From assembly GCA_029721435.1 (NCBI GenBank), contig CM056574.1:69421501-69485500 (forward strand): a stretch of 64,000 nucleotides of DNA. Direction: 5' to 3'. Below the pieces are notes generated by a model. That model searched no databases. It was not told where the DNA came from and saw only the letters and a list, made by a program, of their open reading frames with translations. Source of the stretch: Gymnothorax reevesii (taxonomy: Eukaryota > Chordata > Actinopteri > Anguilliformes > Muraenidae). The position numbers were made by a program, and so were the translations under genes. Below are positions 1 to 12,273 of the stretch, one piece after another (the stretch's first letter is position 1; the number at the start of each line of letters is the position of its first letter).

Positions 1-290
1 GATGCAACTCAGCTGACACGTTAAGCATAAAGCATCAGAATAGAGTGATGCGAATTGGTGCTATTCAAAGTACTGGCAATACACAATGCAATTCATGGAT
101 TTAACCATTTCATTTTAATTTGAATAAGTAAGGTGAGTGTTGCCTGCGTCATGGTTCTAGGATGTCACACCAGCGGCCTTATAGCTTACAGTACATTTTC
201 TCGCGCTGCATGAAGTGCAGCAATCGAGGTGCTAAGTAACATATTATAACGTATTACGGCCATTCAGCAATTAAAATGGCAAAAATTTAC

Positions 291-579
291 TGAGCAACAA
301 AAGAAACGCAAGTTAGCTAACTTAGTTAGTTAATGTGCTCTTATGGTTACCCAGATTGCAAGCACCTCCGCTCCGGATCTGCCCCGGCTCCAGAGCCGGG
401 GCAAATCCGGAGCGGAGGAGCTTGCTATCTGGGTACTCATAATTATCGCAAAACAAAGAAAAGGTTGATAAAACGAGTATAAATGCGCCCACGCTAGTAA
501 TAAATTTGATTTAAAATAATTACGCGCAAACTTATTTTCCGGTTTGCATTTATTTAACTTGCGTTTCTTTTGTCGCTCA
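291..579. mobile_element. Short palindromic inverted-repeat element (MITE-like)
   Basis: The left end, TGAGCAACAAAAGAAACGCA, is repeated as its reverse complement at the right end (about 555-579) with one mismatch over some 25 bases. No coding sequence fits inside. The right half (about 493-579) is also found, inverted, in the element at 55926-56262, so this is a dispersed family and not a chance hairpin. Target duplication was not resolved. I infer a non-autonomous DNA transposon; superfamily unknown. Confidence 0.7.
341..442. repeat. Long near-perfect palindrome, GC-rich core
   Basis: About 50 bases on each side of position 391 pair with each other. The core arm reads CCTCCGCTCCGGA on the left and its complement on the right. 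The outer arm reads TTATGGTTACCCAGAT against ATCTGGGTACTCATAA. It sits in the middle of the element at 291-579 and is much more GC-rich than its surroundings. It would form a strong cruciform or hairpin. Confidence 0.85.
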
Positions 580-1180
580 ATACATATGCTCCATGGCTGG
601 CCAGCTCACTTCACCGATTTGGCTTCGTTTGTAATGTTACACAGACAGACGGCAAGGAAAGCCCATTGCTCCACCCACTCACATCCGCTGCAGTGCTAAA
701 TTCGGAGGAGCGGGAACGCGCTTACATATGAGGACCCGTTGGTGTTCGCATAGCCTGAATATAAATAAAAGATTTTGTCTTTGCCGAGAAACGAGGGATT
801 AATGATTTAAAAGAGAAAAATAAACCGTTTCGGTATCGATAATTTGTGGCTGTCAAAAAAAATTATTCACGGATTTCTCAGCGTGTCTTTTTCAATTATT
901 CCCTATGGAGAAATTTCTTTTTGGCCCCCATGGCATCACGTGACCTGCAATATCACATTCGCCGCTAGGACCATGGAGGCGTGTGTGGTCGACCAGAGTT
1001 GTGCGTCCAGATCTCCTTATAGGTCCATGGGAGGGACGGAAAAAAATATCGCATCCCGCTCATGTTTTGAAACCGATGCGTTGAGGTATGTTTACTTCAA
1101 AAGAGACGGGAAGTGACGTCGTCCAATCAGCGTCAAGTTATGCCACCCGAAGGTACCTACCTTTTCCGTTAGAGTTAATG
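580..1180. other. No recognised feature
   Basis: Mixed-composition DNA without a supported gene. The short open frames here show no known motif and have no codon-level support. Confidence 0.5.
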
Positions 1181-1475
1181 TTGTTGTGTTTCCTCTTTTG
1201 CGTTTGTGTTTTTTCATTTGCGTTTGTGATTTCTCTTTTGCGTTTGTGTTTCCGCTTTTGCGTTCGTGTTTTCTCATTTGCGTTCGTGTTTTCTCATTTG
1301 CGTTCGTGTTTTCTCATTTGTGTTTGTGTTTTCTCATTTGCGTTTGTGATTTCTCTTTTGCATTTGTGTTTTCTCTTTTGCGTTTGTGTTTCTTCTTTTG
1401 CGTTTGTGTTTCCTCTTTTGCGTTCGTGTTTTCTCATTTGTGTTTGTGTTTTCTCTTTTGCATTCGTGTTTTGCA
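1181..1475. repeat. 20-bp minisatellite, about 14-15 copies
   Basis: The unit is close to TTTGCGTTTGTGTTTTCTCA and repeats with an exact 20-bp period. Variation is limited to a few positions (CGTTT/CGTTC, CTCA/CTCT). Because 20 is not a multiple of three, the array is open in several frames and makes long spurious open frames on both strands (Phe/Cys/Val-rich on plus, Lys/Thr/Gln-rich on minus). These should not be called genes. Confidence 0.95.
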
Positions 1476-1794
1476 CTTCAGGGCCACCGTACAAGACGGA
1501 GAGAGAGGTCGGGGAACTAGGGGAAGCAGCCATAGTTGGTTACTTACGCTATCTAGGTGCCGATGTGGATTGTCGAGCTGAGTCAGGTAGTTGACCTCAC
1601 GGGCGTCTTGGTGGAAAGGCGGTTGGCGAAATACGCAAAATTTGCGGTTAAAATTTCGTTTTTCAAGGGAATCGGAAATAATAGTCCCAGAAAGTTTATG
1701 AGGGTTTAAAACGGATAATTATTTTTATATAAAAAATTAAGGAATAAAAATGGTCGGCACTTTTGTTCAACAGAAGAATAAATAAACAATAAAG
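1476..1794. other. No recognised feature
   Basis: Unique-looking AT-rich sequence between the minisatellite and the Penelope-like remnant. The last part may include decayed upstream coding sequence of that remnant, but I cannot read it. Confidence 0.4.
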
Positions 1795-2240
1795 GCGCGT
1801 GGGCCAACAAAATCTCTACAACTGAATAGAACAGTGCTGGGGAAAAGATTCCATGATTAATGGCACTCTTCCATGTGGTCATTGTGAGCAGTGTGATACA
1901 GGAGTAGTAGTTAAATCTAGAGGTTTTATCCATCCTACCTCTAAGAAGGTTTATACTATTAATTATTTTATCAGTTGTAAAACCACTCGTGTTGCATACA
2001 TTCTTTTGTTCATTTTGCAATGCCTTTTATGTGGATCGCAATTAGCGGCACTTAGAAGACCAGGTAGCTGAACACCTTTATGCAGGCCGTAGGAACGATC
2101 TATATTATGCTCTGGTGAAACATTGTAGTGAGATGCATAAAGACAAATCTGTTTCATTTACAGCCATGGGTATAGATCATATCCCTCTAACAGCCCTTAG
2201 AGGGGATAGAGAAAAAACAGTGAACCAAAGAGAGTCACCC
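1795..2240 (+). pseudogene. Penelope-like GIY-YIG endonuclease fragment
   Basis: The frame reads through a cysteine motif (PCGHCEQC), a block FIHPTSKKVYTINYFISC, then TTRVAYIL and a C-G-S-Q segment, which is the order of the linker and the start of the GIY-YIG nuclease in Penelope-like elements. After a frameshift near 2040-2065 it continues as RRPG, AEHLYAGRRND, LVKHCSEMHKD and LRGDREKTVNQRES, the usual C-terminal half of the domain. A stop also interrupts the frame near 1853. In an intact element this domain nicks target DNA for retrotransposition. This copy is inactive. Confidence 0.65.
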
Positions 2241-2655
2241 CCAGGTCTTCATGATTCTATGGATATAGCATCATTTTTGTAATGGAAGTTTGTTTTTGGT
2301 TCCCCCACAGTGTTACTACACTTTTTCTGTTGAGCAATTTATAGTGTCTATGCGATGGTGCTTAATTTATATGTATATTGTGATTTATTAGTATTTTCCA
2401 TTGGTACTAACATCTGCAGGTTTTATTTTTATGTGTATTTTTGTGTCTTCTCTTTGCAGGATACTCCTTTTTCTATGTGGTTTCCTGAGCCTCATTAGTG
2501 CCATAGGTGTGGTCTCTCTCTTTAACGATGGCTTTGCCTAATTATATGCTTTGTGTTTGCTGTTTCTTCTGTTTGCCCTGATGAAGGCCAACGGAGGCCA
2601 AAACATGTTGCCATTTTATTCTTTCAAAATGAATTTAGACTTATAAAGTTTTTTT
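1795..2655 (+). mobile_element. Penelope-like retroelement, 3' end remnant
   Basis: A decayed endonuclease-domain reading frame (1795-2240) is followed by an untranslated tail. The tail includes a block near 2576-2655 (CTGATGAAGGCC ... CATTTTATTCTTTCAAA ... GAATTTAGACTTATAAAG) of the type I associate with the 3' ends of Penelope/Neptune elements in fish. The reverse-transcriptase part is absent, as in a truncated copy. The name rests on the domain order and tail, read by eye. Confidence 0.6.
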
Positions 2656-2686
2656 ATTCACAGAGTATTGGATTGCCTCCTTTTTT

Positions 2687-3320
2687 ATGTGTATTTGTGT
2701 GTTTGTGTATTTCTATGCATGTGGTTTTGTGCAAATTTATGAGCACATGAGGGTTTGTGTGCATGTGAGCATGTGTGTTCTAAGTGTTTCTGTGTATTTG
2801 TATTCATGTGTGCATTTGACTAGGTTTGTGTTGCAATTGTGCAAGTGTGTGTATTTGGGTGTTCGTGTGTGGGGATTTGTGCAAGTATATGTCGGTGTGA
2901 GCTTTTATATCAGTCTGTTTGTATATTTTATGTTTGGGTTTGTGTGTGTGAGGTTTAGTCCAAGCATGTGTATGTAGGGGCGTGTTTGCGCAGGTTAATG
3001 TGAATATGTGCACTAGGGTGCATAGGTTTGTGCAGTTTTGTGGATTGTGAGGAGTTGGATGTGTGTGTATCTTTGTACATGCGCACATATACACACCTGT
3101 CCAGTAGTAAGTACCTGTTGAGCTCTCCTACGCATCACACGCAAACACAGCAATACAGTAATACAAAAAGATATTCATACATAGGATTGCAAACACAGAC
3201 GCATACAAGCAGACGCAGAGAATGAGGTAGTTCACTTACACACACATAGGCACTCACACATATAGACATAACAAGTACTCACTCTCATACACATGCGCAA
3301 AAACACACGCAGAGTGTGCT
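2687..3320. repeat. Degenerate GT-rich then CA-rich tract
   Basis: About 2687-3050 is an imperfect TG/TTTG-rich run on the plus strand, and about 3060-3320 is CA-rich. Both are interrupted, old-looking dinucleotide tracts. They account for the open frames here that are rich in Cys/Val and, on minus, in Thr/His. Confidence 0.8.
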
Positions 3321-3896
3321 GCCATGATAAAGTTAATTCAGTGTTCGATACCTTTTAAATCAGTGATGGTAGATAATGACCCTGGGCTGGCGGGGTGAAG
3401 AGAGAGGAAATGGAAGAGGAAGAGGGAGGAATTATGATTTATGTCAGCAGTGCAGAGCCACCACAAGGCATTAGGGAGGGAGAGGCCACCATGATGAATG
3501 CTCTACTACTCCATCCTGGAGAAAAGGTATGTTCTAATGGCACATCCCAGGCAGGCTTTTGAACTCGTAAGTCACAACTTCAAGTCACGACTTCCGACTT
3601 TTTTAGCATTACAGGAAAGTTAAGACAGACTGCCAATTAACTGCAAAACTTGCTCTTTTCCGGTGCATTCAAAGCAGGCTTTTCATTGTTGAACATGGCG
3701 ACCTGTATGGGCTGCCATATTGTTTCCTGGATAACGGGACTTCAGAGGTGGGAATTGGGAGTACATCAATTTGGTACGAGTTCACGGGTGGGAAGTTACG
3801 GGTTGGACTGCCGTTCCAGTGCATTTTCACGGGTTACAGGTTGGAAAAACACGAGTTAAGGATTGTCTGGCACACACCCTTAACACACCCTGCTTA
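3321..3896. other. No recognised feature
   Basis: A purine-rich patch lies at about 3395-3440. Otherwise the sequence is unique and without a supported gene. Confidence 0.4.
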
Positions 3897-4040
3897 ATGG
3901 GGGCCCATGTTGGATCTGCTTATTGTGCTGCAGACTGGGGCAATCGTGTTGGATCTGGCCACTGTGCTGCTATGTGGGGTGGCCATGTTGGATCGGCCCT
4001 CTGTTCCTGAGTTGGGCGGCCATATCAGTGTTGGGTAATT
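3897..4040. repeat. Short degenerate tandem repeat, about 40-bp unit
   Basis: The phrase C(C/G)TGTTGGATC recurs at roughly 40-bp spacing (near 3907, 3947 and 3985), followed each time by a CTGTGCTGC- or CTGTTCCTG-like segment. About three to four diverged units can be seen. Confidence 0.55.
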
Positions 4041-6000
4041 ATAGGAAGTTTGGGATTTTGCAGTTGAATTTTTCAAAATATATGCATCTAATGTCTTTGA
4101 ATTTTTCACACTGAATTCACTCCGAAACAAAAGACACAGGACTGTGAGCTTCACTGGTGCACATATTTGCCAAGGGGTCAAAGGTCACACTGCAGACTGG
4201 GGAGGAACTTAAAATGCTGATGCTCAGTTGATGCTGATCAATACAGATCACATAAACACAGACCAATACATTCAATTTATAGACATGGGTCCACCCTTAC
4301 TACATGCCCCTCTGTCTCGCCATCTCTTGGATGAGGGTTCGACCCTTGGTTCGACCAAATTCTGGATTTTGAGCACAGTGATGGTCAGAGTGAGACTGGA
4401 ACCTCCTCCCATTACCAGAGGAAACTGCAGGCATGTTAGACCCTGACCTGGTTTCCACATTCTATTAGTGGCAATGATGTCCCAGTCTGGGAAACAGCAT
4501 CTGACCAGGTGTGTGTGTGTGTCTGTGAGTGTGTGTGCGTGTGCGTGGGCCCATGCAGCCAGATAAGAGATGTGAAGATGGGCAGGAAAGTAGAGTAGGT
4601 CCCAAAGGTAACAATAATGGAGCCAGAAAATTACAAAACCATGAAACAGAACATAGTTTCCAATTAAAATATGATTCTTAAGTGAAAAGTGGTGGGTGAG
4701 CTTTGATTAAATGGAGACCCCATTAGCAGCAGAGGGACATGCTCTTTCACATCGCTTCAGCTCCAGCAGAGAGGCAGCCGTCCGATAAAGATTTTCCTTT
4801 TTTAGGAAATTAAGGTTAATTACTTTAAATAACATAGCTGGAAGCACATGAAAAATGTATGGAATCCTCATGTGGTTTAAAATGAGCTTATCAGAATAGG
4901 TGTCTCTTACCCTACAGTAGCTAATCAAATGGGTTGTGTCGACACACTTTCAAACATAGACGGACCCACACACACACATGAACGCAGACAGACGTGCGCA
5001 CACACACACAGACGTGGACACACAGTCACGGGTACAAACGCACTGGGGCACAAACACAGACTTGCACACTGCCGTGTGTCGGCATTTGTACTTGTGTGCA
5101 TGCAAAAACAAAACAGTATTTTTGAATGATCAGTTTCCTATTTCAGTGACTTAAAAATAGAAAAGCTGCCAAATGCGTCACAAAAGAAAGTTTCCCTTCG
5201 AGGTTACAGGCTAATGAGTTCTTGCGCTCCTCCCAAGGAGGACTCCTAAATCACCTAAGAGTGATCAGCCAGTGGCGTAGCCAGAAATGAAAACAAGGAG
5301 GGTGGAGACCATCCCTATAAATCAATCACTAGTCCTGACTTGATGTAAGTCATTACTTAATCAGCATGTTTCCAATTATAAGAATAATCTGTAGGCCACT
5401 GCAAACACCGCTTGTTTTTTAATGTGATCTAAAGGCAACTAAATAATAGGCTAACGTGCTTTACAAAAGGTAAAATGCTTTGGAACTTCCACACCACCTT
5501 TTTGGCGTATCAGTTGATCTAACACCCACATGATTTTTTAAATTGTTGAAATTAAATTAAAGACAAGGACTAGAAATGCCTTCACGCAATTTTGAAGAGG
5601 GCTGATTGAAATGCACAAAACTGCATGTCCAAATGAATAATTGTCATCAAGGAGAACTAGCAACAACTGATCGTGTGAAGTGTTTTTGGAGTAGATGTAT
5701 TGTTAAGCAGATTTGGAAAAATGATTGCAATTGAGAACAAGCCACTGCCATCAGCATCTTGAGTCCATTTGTATACAGTGAATTCTTGGCTGTTCACAAG
5801 TGTTTGAGCATAGGCCACTGCTGTAGAGGTGCAATCTACTGTATTAGCGGTTCAGCAAAATTCAAAACATCTAAAGCATGGACTTTGGAATGTGTTGCAG
5901 GCATCAAATTCAAAATGAGTGAATATTTTTTTAAAAACAATGAAGTGTATCAATTTTAACGTTAAATATCTTGTCTTTGTAGTGTACTCAACTGAATATA
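4041..6000. other. Mostly unique sequence with small microsatellites
   Basis: A TG tract lies at about 4507-4545 and an interrupted CA tract at about 4964-5025. No transposon signature or credible gene was seen. The block at about 4620-4930 is non-repetitive, of balanced composition and free of simple repeats; see findings. Confidence 0.45.
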
Positions 6001-7497
6001 CAGCGCCCTCCACAATTATTGGCACCCATGGTTAAGATGTGTTCTTTAGCTTCTAATAAATTCAGTTTTTTTTTCTAAATAATATAGGATCACAATGAAA
6101 AAAAGAGGAAAATCCAACCTTTAATTCAAGTGCATTTATTCTGTGGGAAAAAAAATCCCACATTAAGAAATAATTCATTTACATCAAATCATGTGTGCCA
6201 CAATTATTAGCACCCCTGATGTTAATACTTTGTACAACCCCCTTTTGCCCACAAAGCAGCACCTAATCTTCTCCTATAATGTTTCACAAGATGGGAGAAT
6301 ACAGAAAGAGGGATCTTCGACCATTCCTCTTTGCACAATCTCTAAATTATCCAGCGACCTGGGTCCTCTCCTCTGCCCTCTCCTCTTCAGCTCACTCCAC
6401 AGGTTTTCAATGGGCTTGAGGTCTGGGGACTGAGATGGCCATGGGAGGAGCTTAATTCTATGTCTTGTTGAACCATTTCTGCGTAGATTTGGCCACATGT
6501 TTAGGGTCATTATCTTGCTGAAAGACCCAGTGAAGACCCATCTTCAGCTTTTGGGCAGAGGCCACCAGATTTTGATTTAAAATGTCCTGGTATTTCAAAG
6601 CGTTCATGATGTCATGCACCCTAACAAGGTTCCCAGGGCCTCTGGAAGAGAAACAGGCCCACAGCATCACCGATCCTCCCCCATACTTCACAGTGGGCAT
6701 GAGATGCTTTTCTGCATACTGATCTTTTGTGTTCCGCCAGACCCACTTGGAGTGTTTGTTGCCAAAAAGCCATATCTTGGTCTCATCTGACCAAAGCACA
6801 TGGTCCCAGTTGAAGTCCCAGTACCGCTTAGCAAACTCCAGACGTTTGCGTTTGATTGTGAGTGAGAAAAGGTTTTTTCCATGCATGCCTCCCAAACAGC
6901 TTGTTGGCATGTAGATAGCCCCTGATGGTGGTTTTGGAGACTTTGTGACCCCAAGATGCTACTATTTGTTGCAACTCTTTAACAGTGAGCTTTGGAGAGC
7001 TTTTTATTTCTCTTACCATCCTCCTCACTGTGCATGGTGGCAAAATAACCTCGTGTTCTGGTCCAGGGTTGTTTACCACTGTTCCAGTTGTTTTAAACTT
7101 CTTACTGATTCCTCTGACAGTAGATATGGGCAGATGCAGGTAAGTGGCTATTGCCTGACTTGTGGAGGTCGACACACATCTGCCTTATGTGAATGGTGTG
7201 TTCCTTTGTCATTCCTATGTTGAGGAGTGGATAAGAGAAATGGCCTCTGTGTCACGTCATATTTATACCCCAGGGAAACAGGTGGTGATGATTTACTAAT
7301 TAAATGTTCCTAGATACTCTGATTAACTTTGTGAACTACTGTAGAAATGACAGAAGTACTTCAATTACATTTAATTCTTAGGAATTGTTAGGGGTGCCAA
7401 TAACTGTGGAACAGGTGATTTTATGAAAAATAATTTCATAGTCAGGGATTTTTTAACACATCTTAACCAGGGGTGCTAATAATTATGGAGGGCACTG
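6001..7497 (-). mobile_element. Tc1-like DNA transposon, full length but dead
   Basis: The termini are inverted repeats. The left end starts CAGCGCCCTCCACAATTATT and the right end finishes with the complement of CAGTGCCCTCCATAATTATT. Both are flanked by TA, the target duplicated by Tc1/mariner elements (5999-6000 and 7498-7499). The length of 1497 bp fits the family. The transposase gene inside is on the minus strand and is frameshifted. Confidence 0.95.
6274..7212 (-). pseudogene. Tc1-like transposase, frameshifted
   Basis: The gene encoded a DDE transposase that cuts and pastes the element at TA sites. It is read from an ATG at 7212. The N-terminal helix-turn-helix region (TYLHLPISTVRGISKKF, then TVRRMVREIKSSPKLTVKEL) lies near 6830-7175 after an early frameshift. 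A second frame (about 6910-6458) holds LWSDETKIWLFG with the first catalytic Asp and FQQDNDPKH with the second. A third frame (about 6510-6274) holds [11 protein letters not shown] with the catalytic Glu. So all three acidic residues remain while at least three reading-frame shifts separate them. It could not make one protein. Confidence 0.9.
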
Positions 7498-7499
7498 TA

Positions 7500-10400
7500 G
7501 GTCAAAAAGGATTTGAAAATCATTGTCTTCTGTTTTTAATCTTGTTTTACACAACGCCCCAACTTCATTGGAATTGGGGTGTAGGTGGACAAAAACCATT
7601 TCCAATACACTTTAGCTCTGTTGTACGAAGTTTGCCTATTTTAAATTTGAAAAACCCAGCAAGTTATTGCAGCCATTTGCTGCACACTAAGTTAGCATCC
7701 TGCAGGTTTTGGCGTAAAAACTTGCTAAAAAAGCTTGAATAATTGCTGAGAAAGCAAGTGTGATTCACTGGAGCAGCGCAAATTTCTTTATTTTTGACCT
7801 TAATCTGACGTCATCCGCCAGATAGCTTTGCTCTCGAATTTCAAATATGCATAATTATCTTACTCTTTTTACCCTTCAGATAAATACGGACTGTGGAAAG
7901 ACCGAGTGGAGAGATTGTGTGCAGCTTAATTTAATAATTTCATATTTACCAAAGCATTACTGACCATAAATTTGGAATTTTTTTGACATGAATAAGTAAT
8001 ATTCCTTTGATCCCTTTCACGATCCTTGTATTTCAGAGATTTGAAAAAGATAGTTATGATTCAGCTTATGCATAAATAATTGCATTCATGTAATTGCAGT
8101 ATAAATCTATGATACTGCATACAGCCAGGACAAACAGTAGGATACTAAACTCCTTATCACGTGAAGTTTAGTTGTGATGTGGCTGACTTTATCTTGTGAT
8201 TGTCATATTGCATCTTTTGCTGCTCCTAATCACAAGCCTAATCAGTGTATCATACATGTCTTAAAATTCCAAGACATGCAGACTAAAAGAGAAGAATATC
8301 ACCAGGAGGGAATAGCAGTATGGTATTTATGAGAAAATAATAGAAGACTAATACTCTGCTGTATACATTGCTACAGTATTGGGAAAAGCCCTGGGGCATG
8401 AATTCCTGACATAAGGACTCGGACATCAGAAAGTGTTAGGGACTCGAACTCGGACACCGAGGACTCAGACTAGGAAGACTCGACCACAACTCCTCTGTCT
8501 GTACCTTTTAAATAGCAGTATGAGCCAAAGTGATGAATTGTGAATAGATTTGAAACAAAATACACATATTTCATCAGCACAAAATGACATCAGAGAGGAA
8601 AGACGAAGAAAAAGACAGCACTGACAGGAAGACAAAAGGAGAAACAGAGGAAAACAAATGAAGACAGACAACTGGAGAGAAAGGGGCAAAAAAGAGAAAT
8701 GGAGAGAGGGAGAGAATGAGAGACAATCAGATTGCGGCTAAATAAGGTACCTATGTGAGACTCTTGCGCCGGCAAGCCCCTGACAAAAGGGCTGTCCTGG
8801 CTGCTTACATGATCTAAATTCTAATCAAACATCATTTACAGCTTGTTTTATTTGGACCTCTCCAGAGACCATCCTTGCCGTCTCTTTGCCATGGCAACCC
8901 AAATCTCATTTCAGAGGTGTCACACCACATCATCGCCTCACGCACGTCGCCTGCCAACTTTCACCTCACACCAGAGGTTAAGCGAATACACTTATGCCTA
9001 ATACTCAGTAAAAGTACAGATACTCTTGTAAAAAAAAATACACGCAGAGTTGTGATATCACTTACAATTTTTATGTCAGTAAACTAACTACAGGTGCTGG
9101 AATTTACTCAAAAGTATAAAGGTAAAAGTTGCTCTCCAAGGGGCTCAACTGTCCATAAATGTGAGGTAAGCACATAAGTCTGAATCCGGCTGTGCCATTT
9201 CTGAACATTGCAGAGCATAATCGGCTTTACGCTGTTCAGGGATTTGGGAGGGATACAGTCAGTTTGTGTTCACCATATAGTGAGTATGATTGAAATGTAA
9301 CTGGAGTGTGAGAAAGAGATCGACCTACCACTTACTGACGGAGTAGTCCCACTCCTCGCCAACTGTTATTCACAAACGCCACTCAAGCATAACAGACAGT
9401 AGTGGGCACTGGGTGCCACAGGCTGTGCGTCGCTGCCGCAAAGGGACTCTCAGTCCTCACCCTTCAGTGCTGAATGACCTAAACCTGTCGCATTTTACTT
9501 TTCTTCATTAGAAAGTTTCTCAGACAAATTTGATTGTCGTTTTACCAATTAATTTTTGATAGTGTTGTTATACAGTGCGTCACAAAATTAAGGCGTTTCT
9601 TGCGCACATAAATGACGTCGTAAAATAACAGCAAGTCTTCATAAATTCTGTGGTCGAGTGGCTCACGAAAGGCGCAGGACAGCCCGCGAGGCTCACTAAG
9701 CAACAAGCAGTGAAACGTGCTCGACATTTCCTTCTACATTCAGCAATTAAGAATGTAGAAAAGAATGGATTCTCGTGACTTACAGCTACATCAGCCTCGC
9801 AGACCAATCCACACGTGCCCCACGAGCCAGCTGAGCGCAGAATATTCCAACCCATCAGTAAAGAAAAGCGTGAGAAATCCGAAAGCGTGAGAGTTGACAG
9901 ATACGCCTCATTAATGAAAACTGGCCACACCTGATAATGAAGAGTTTTTGGAGTTTCTGCACTGGTAATTTAAATGAATTGAAAACGGGGCAATAATTAT
10001 CACTGCTCATTCTAACTTAACAAGTAGAACTGGTAGCACATTATAATCCTTAGGATTTTTGGAGTTCATGTAAATAAAATTTTATTAAATGATTTAAAAC
10101 AGGTCATGTCCAATCATTATTTTTAAGGGATGGTTTTGAGCTTCCCCTATTGCCAGTTCACCAGTAGCCACAGGTGGGTACACAAATACTAACCACAAAT
10201 TCACCACAGTGCAGTTCGTAAACACTGAAACCAGGTGGTCAGTCAGCAAGTTACCGGCATCATTATCATCATTAAAATGAAAATTTGCGTAGTTGCGATT
10301 GTGTCGAGCAAGTGGCTGTAAATGATCCAGAGTTTCCAATGTTTGTAACCACCTGAAAGCCATGACAACAAAATGCCGGCGCAAGTTAGTGCGGCTCAAG

Positions 10401-11187
10401 GGAGGTGTTCCCTGCACTCAACCGTCACTCAGAAAGAGACACTATTTTCAGTGTGAGTGAGGTCTCTGAAAGGAAATGAGCATTAGGGCCACCTCTGACT
10501 CATTTAGTATAACCTGACACTAAGTTTTAGTACTCACTCACACTCTACTAGTGAGAGTGTCGTTTCTCAATACGGGCTTCTGTCTGCTAGCCAACTACAG
10601 CCTCTCCCCAGATATAGCAGAGGGAATCACGAGACAGCAAGGATCACCTGTAGAGCGACAAGGAGAAACGAGATTGCTTAATTACCAGGCACGAATGATG
10701 AGAGAGGAAAACCAGCACAGTAAAAATGAGACGACAAAAGCAGGTATTTGCTCATTAAGAAAGTGAGCGTGTTGCAGCATATAAGAACCCAATAAGATAC
10801 TATGAACAGTAAAAGTGCTAAACTAGTAAATAGTAAAGCACAGGTAAGAATGTAGCGAAAACAGGAAGCATGCAGGTTAATTCCCTATCTAAATTAGTAA
10901 TGGTTAGTACATGCCTAACTAATGGAAATACCCCCGTGACTGATTAGTAAGTTGGTAGTAATAAATTAAAATAATTAACAAGCATGAAGACTTGGAAACC
11001 CTGAAGGAAGAAACGTAAGAAAGAATTTTGAAACCATAAGCCTCTCCCGAATGTTGTCCGAGAAGTAAAACATGGACATGACCACGCAGACACCGGAGAG
11101 GCGGATTAGCTGGGCTGACCGAACCAGGCGAAAAACAAAATATGGAAAAGTAAAAACATGAACAACAAGTCAACATGGACTACAACA
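7500..11187. other. Long stretch without recognised genes
   Basis: AT-rich near 7500-8400, with an isolated inverted pair at about 7557-7580 (CCCCAACTTCATTGGAATTGGGG) that resembles a lone Tc1-type terminus. A purine-rich run lies at about 8570-8710 and short GACTCGGA-like repeats at about 8415-8475. Open frames at 9580-9930 and 10094-10417 (minus) show no motif I recognise, and neither has a partner signal such as splice sites or flanking repeats. Confidence 0.4.
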
Positions 11188-11400
11188 TCCCCCGCCAATC
11201 GTGTGCTTCTTATTTTTGAACTCCATCAAGGCCTTTATGGTCTGAAGCTTCACACCAAATTTGATTGTCCTATCTGTAATAGTTTCTGAGAAAAGTTGTC
11301 CCCTTTCTCTTGGACGGACGAACGGACGGACGCACACACGTACGCATGCACGGACGTAGGTCAAACCTATATCCAACTCACACTTCGTGTTAGCGGGGGA
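11188..11400. mobile_element. Short inverted-repeat element with a GGAC array
   Basis: The left end TCCCCCGCCAA and the right end TTAGCGGGGGA are near-complementary over about 12 bases, and the next bases (TCGTG / CACG) partly continue the pairing. A GGAC/GGACG tetranucleotide run lies at about 11310-11335. It has no coding capacity. I infer a non-autonomous repeat; the family is not identified. Confidence 0.5.
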
Positions 11401-12273
11401 TAATAAACATATAAACTATGAAATAAGAATCTTAATACAAGAAACTGTGAAAACCATCGCAGAGTCCTGGCAGACGGCACAGGACACTGAAATCACAACA
11501 AATATGGCATGTTTTTGATTATGTGTTGCTGGTTACTTGAAAAAAGGGTAAACATCTGACAAACTTTTGTTACACCTTAGCCATTTTCTTTGATAGGCGA
11601 GATCGAATTCAGGGTCTCTCAAGCAAGCTGTTATTTTTAACGATTTCTCAAAGCACCATTATTCTCATTCGTGCTTTATTAAAATGTTATTTTTTATGTT
11701 AATACTAATAGTTGATTGTAAGGGCAAACAAATTTGCAAATGACTGTTTTCTGCATACAGTTAACATAAATCAACAACCAGTGTTTCCTCACATAATTTG
11801 TAACATTACAGTAGTCTATAATCAATGTTACCTTCAAACATATTGTGAAGAATGCAAGTTGTATGAGTGGTTTGTTTGGCAATTTCATACCAGACAATGA
11901 AGTAGACCTAATCATTTGGTCATGCCTATAAGTGTATATGTTGATTAGTGTTAACTCATGTTCATCCGTGGCTTCACAAACTCTCAGCATCCCACTTTAT
12001 TTATGGAGTGTTCAACCATTAGCCCAAACAATGTAGAATTACTCAATCAAAATGGTTAAAGTAGCATTCTATAACCTTAGAAGTTGAGACCTCTCACATA
12101 GCAAGAGGTCTGTGGACCACAGGGAGCAGATCAGGCATTTTACTGGCATTTTGTGCATGGTTTGAGGGTGTTCTAAGGGTGGGTTGCTGATGAAAAGCTG
12201 ACAGTTTTGCCAATTTCGATCAAAACACCTTTAAAATCATTTATTTATACTTCTTAATTCATTTTAATTGCAA
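11401..12273. other. No recognised feature
   Basis: AT-rich unique sequence. The overlapping short frames on both strands at 11694-11990 have no recognisable motif. Confidence 0.4.

Noticed and set aside
1088..1594. Long open frames on both strands over the 20-bp repeat, including a 168-codon one
   Set aside because: They are produced by a 20-bp minisatellite that happens to lack stops. Composition is repetitive, and there is no start context, splice signal or homology.
2687..3225. Cys/Val-rich and Thr/His-rich frames
   Set aside because: They are translations of degenerate TG/CA tracts.
5274..5300. CAGTGGCGTAGCCAG, resembling a hAT end
   Set aside because: No complementary right end or 8-bp duplication was found nearby, so a lone 15-bp match is not enough.
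7557..7580. CCCCAACTTCATTGGAATTGGGG as a transposon end
   Set aside because: A small inverted pair without partner. It could be a relic of a Tc1 terminus, but no element can be bounded.
9572..9930. TACAGTGCGTCACAAAATT as a mariner-type end with the 116-codon minus-strand frame beside it
   Set aside because: No matching right end, and the frame has no transposase motif.
10094..10417. 107-codon minus-strand frame
   Set aside because: Compositionally plausible, but with no recognisable domain, partner exon or flanking signal.
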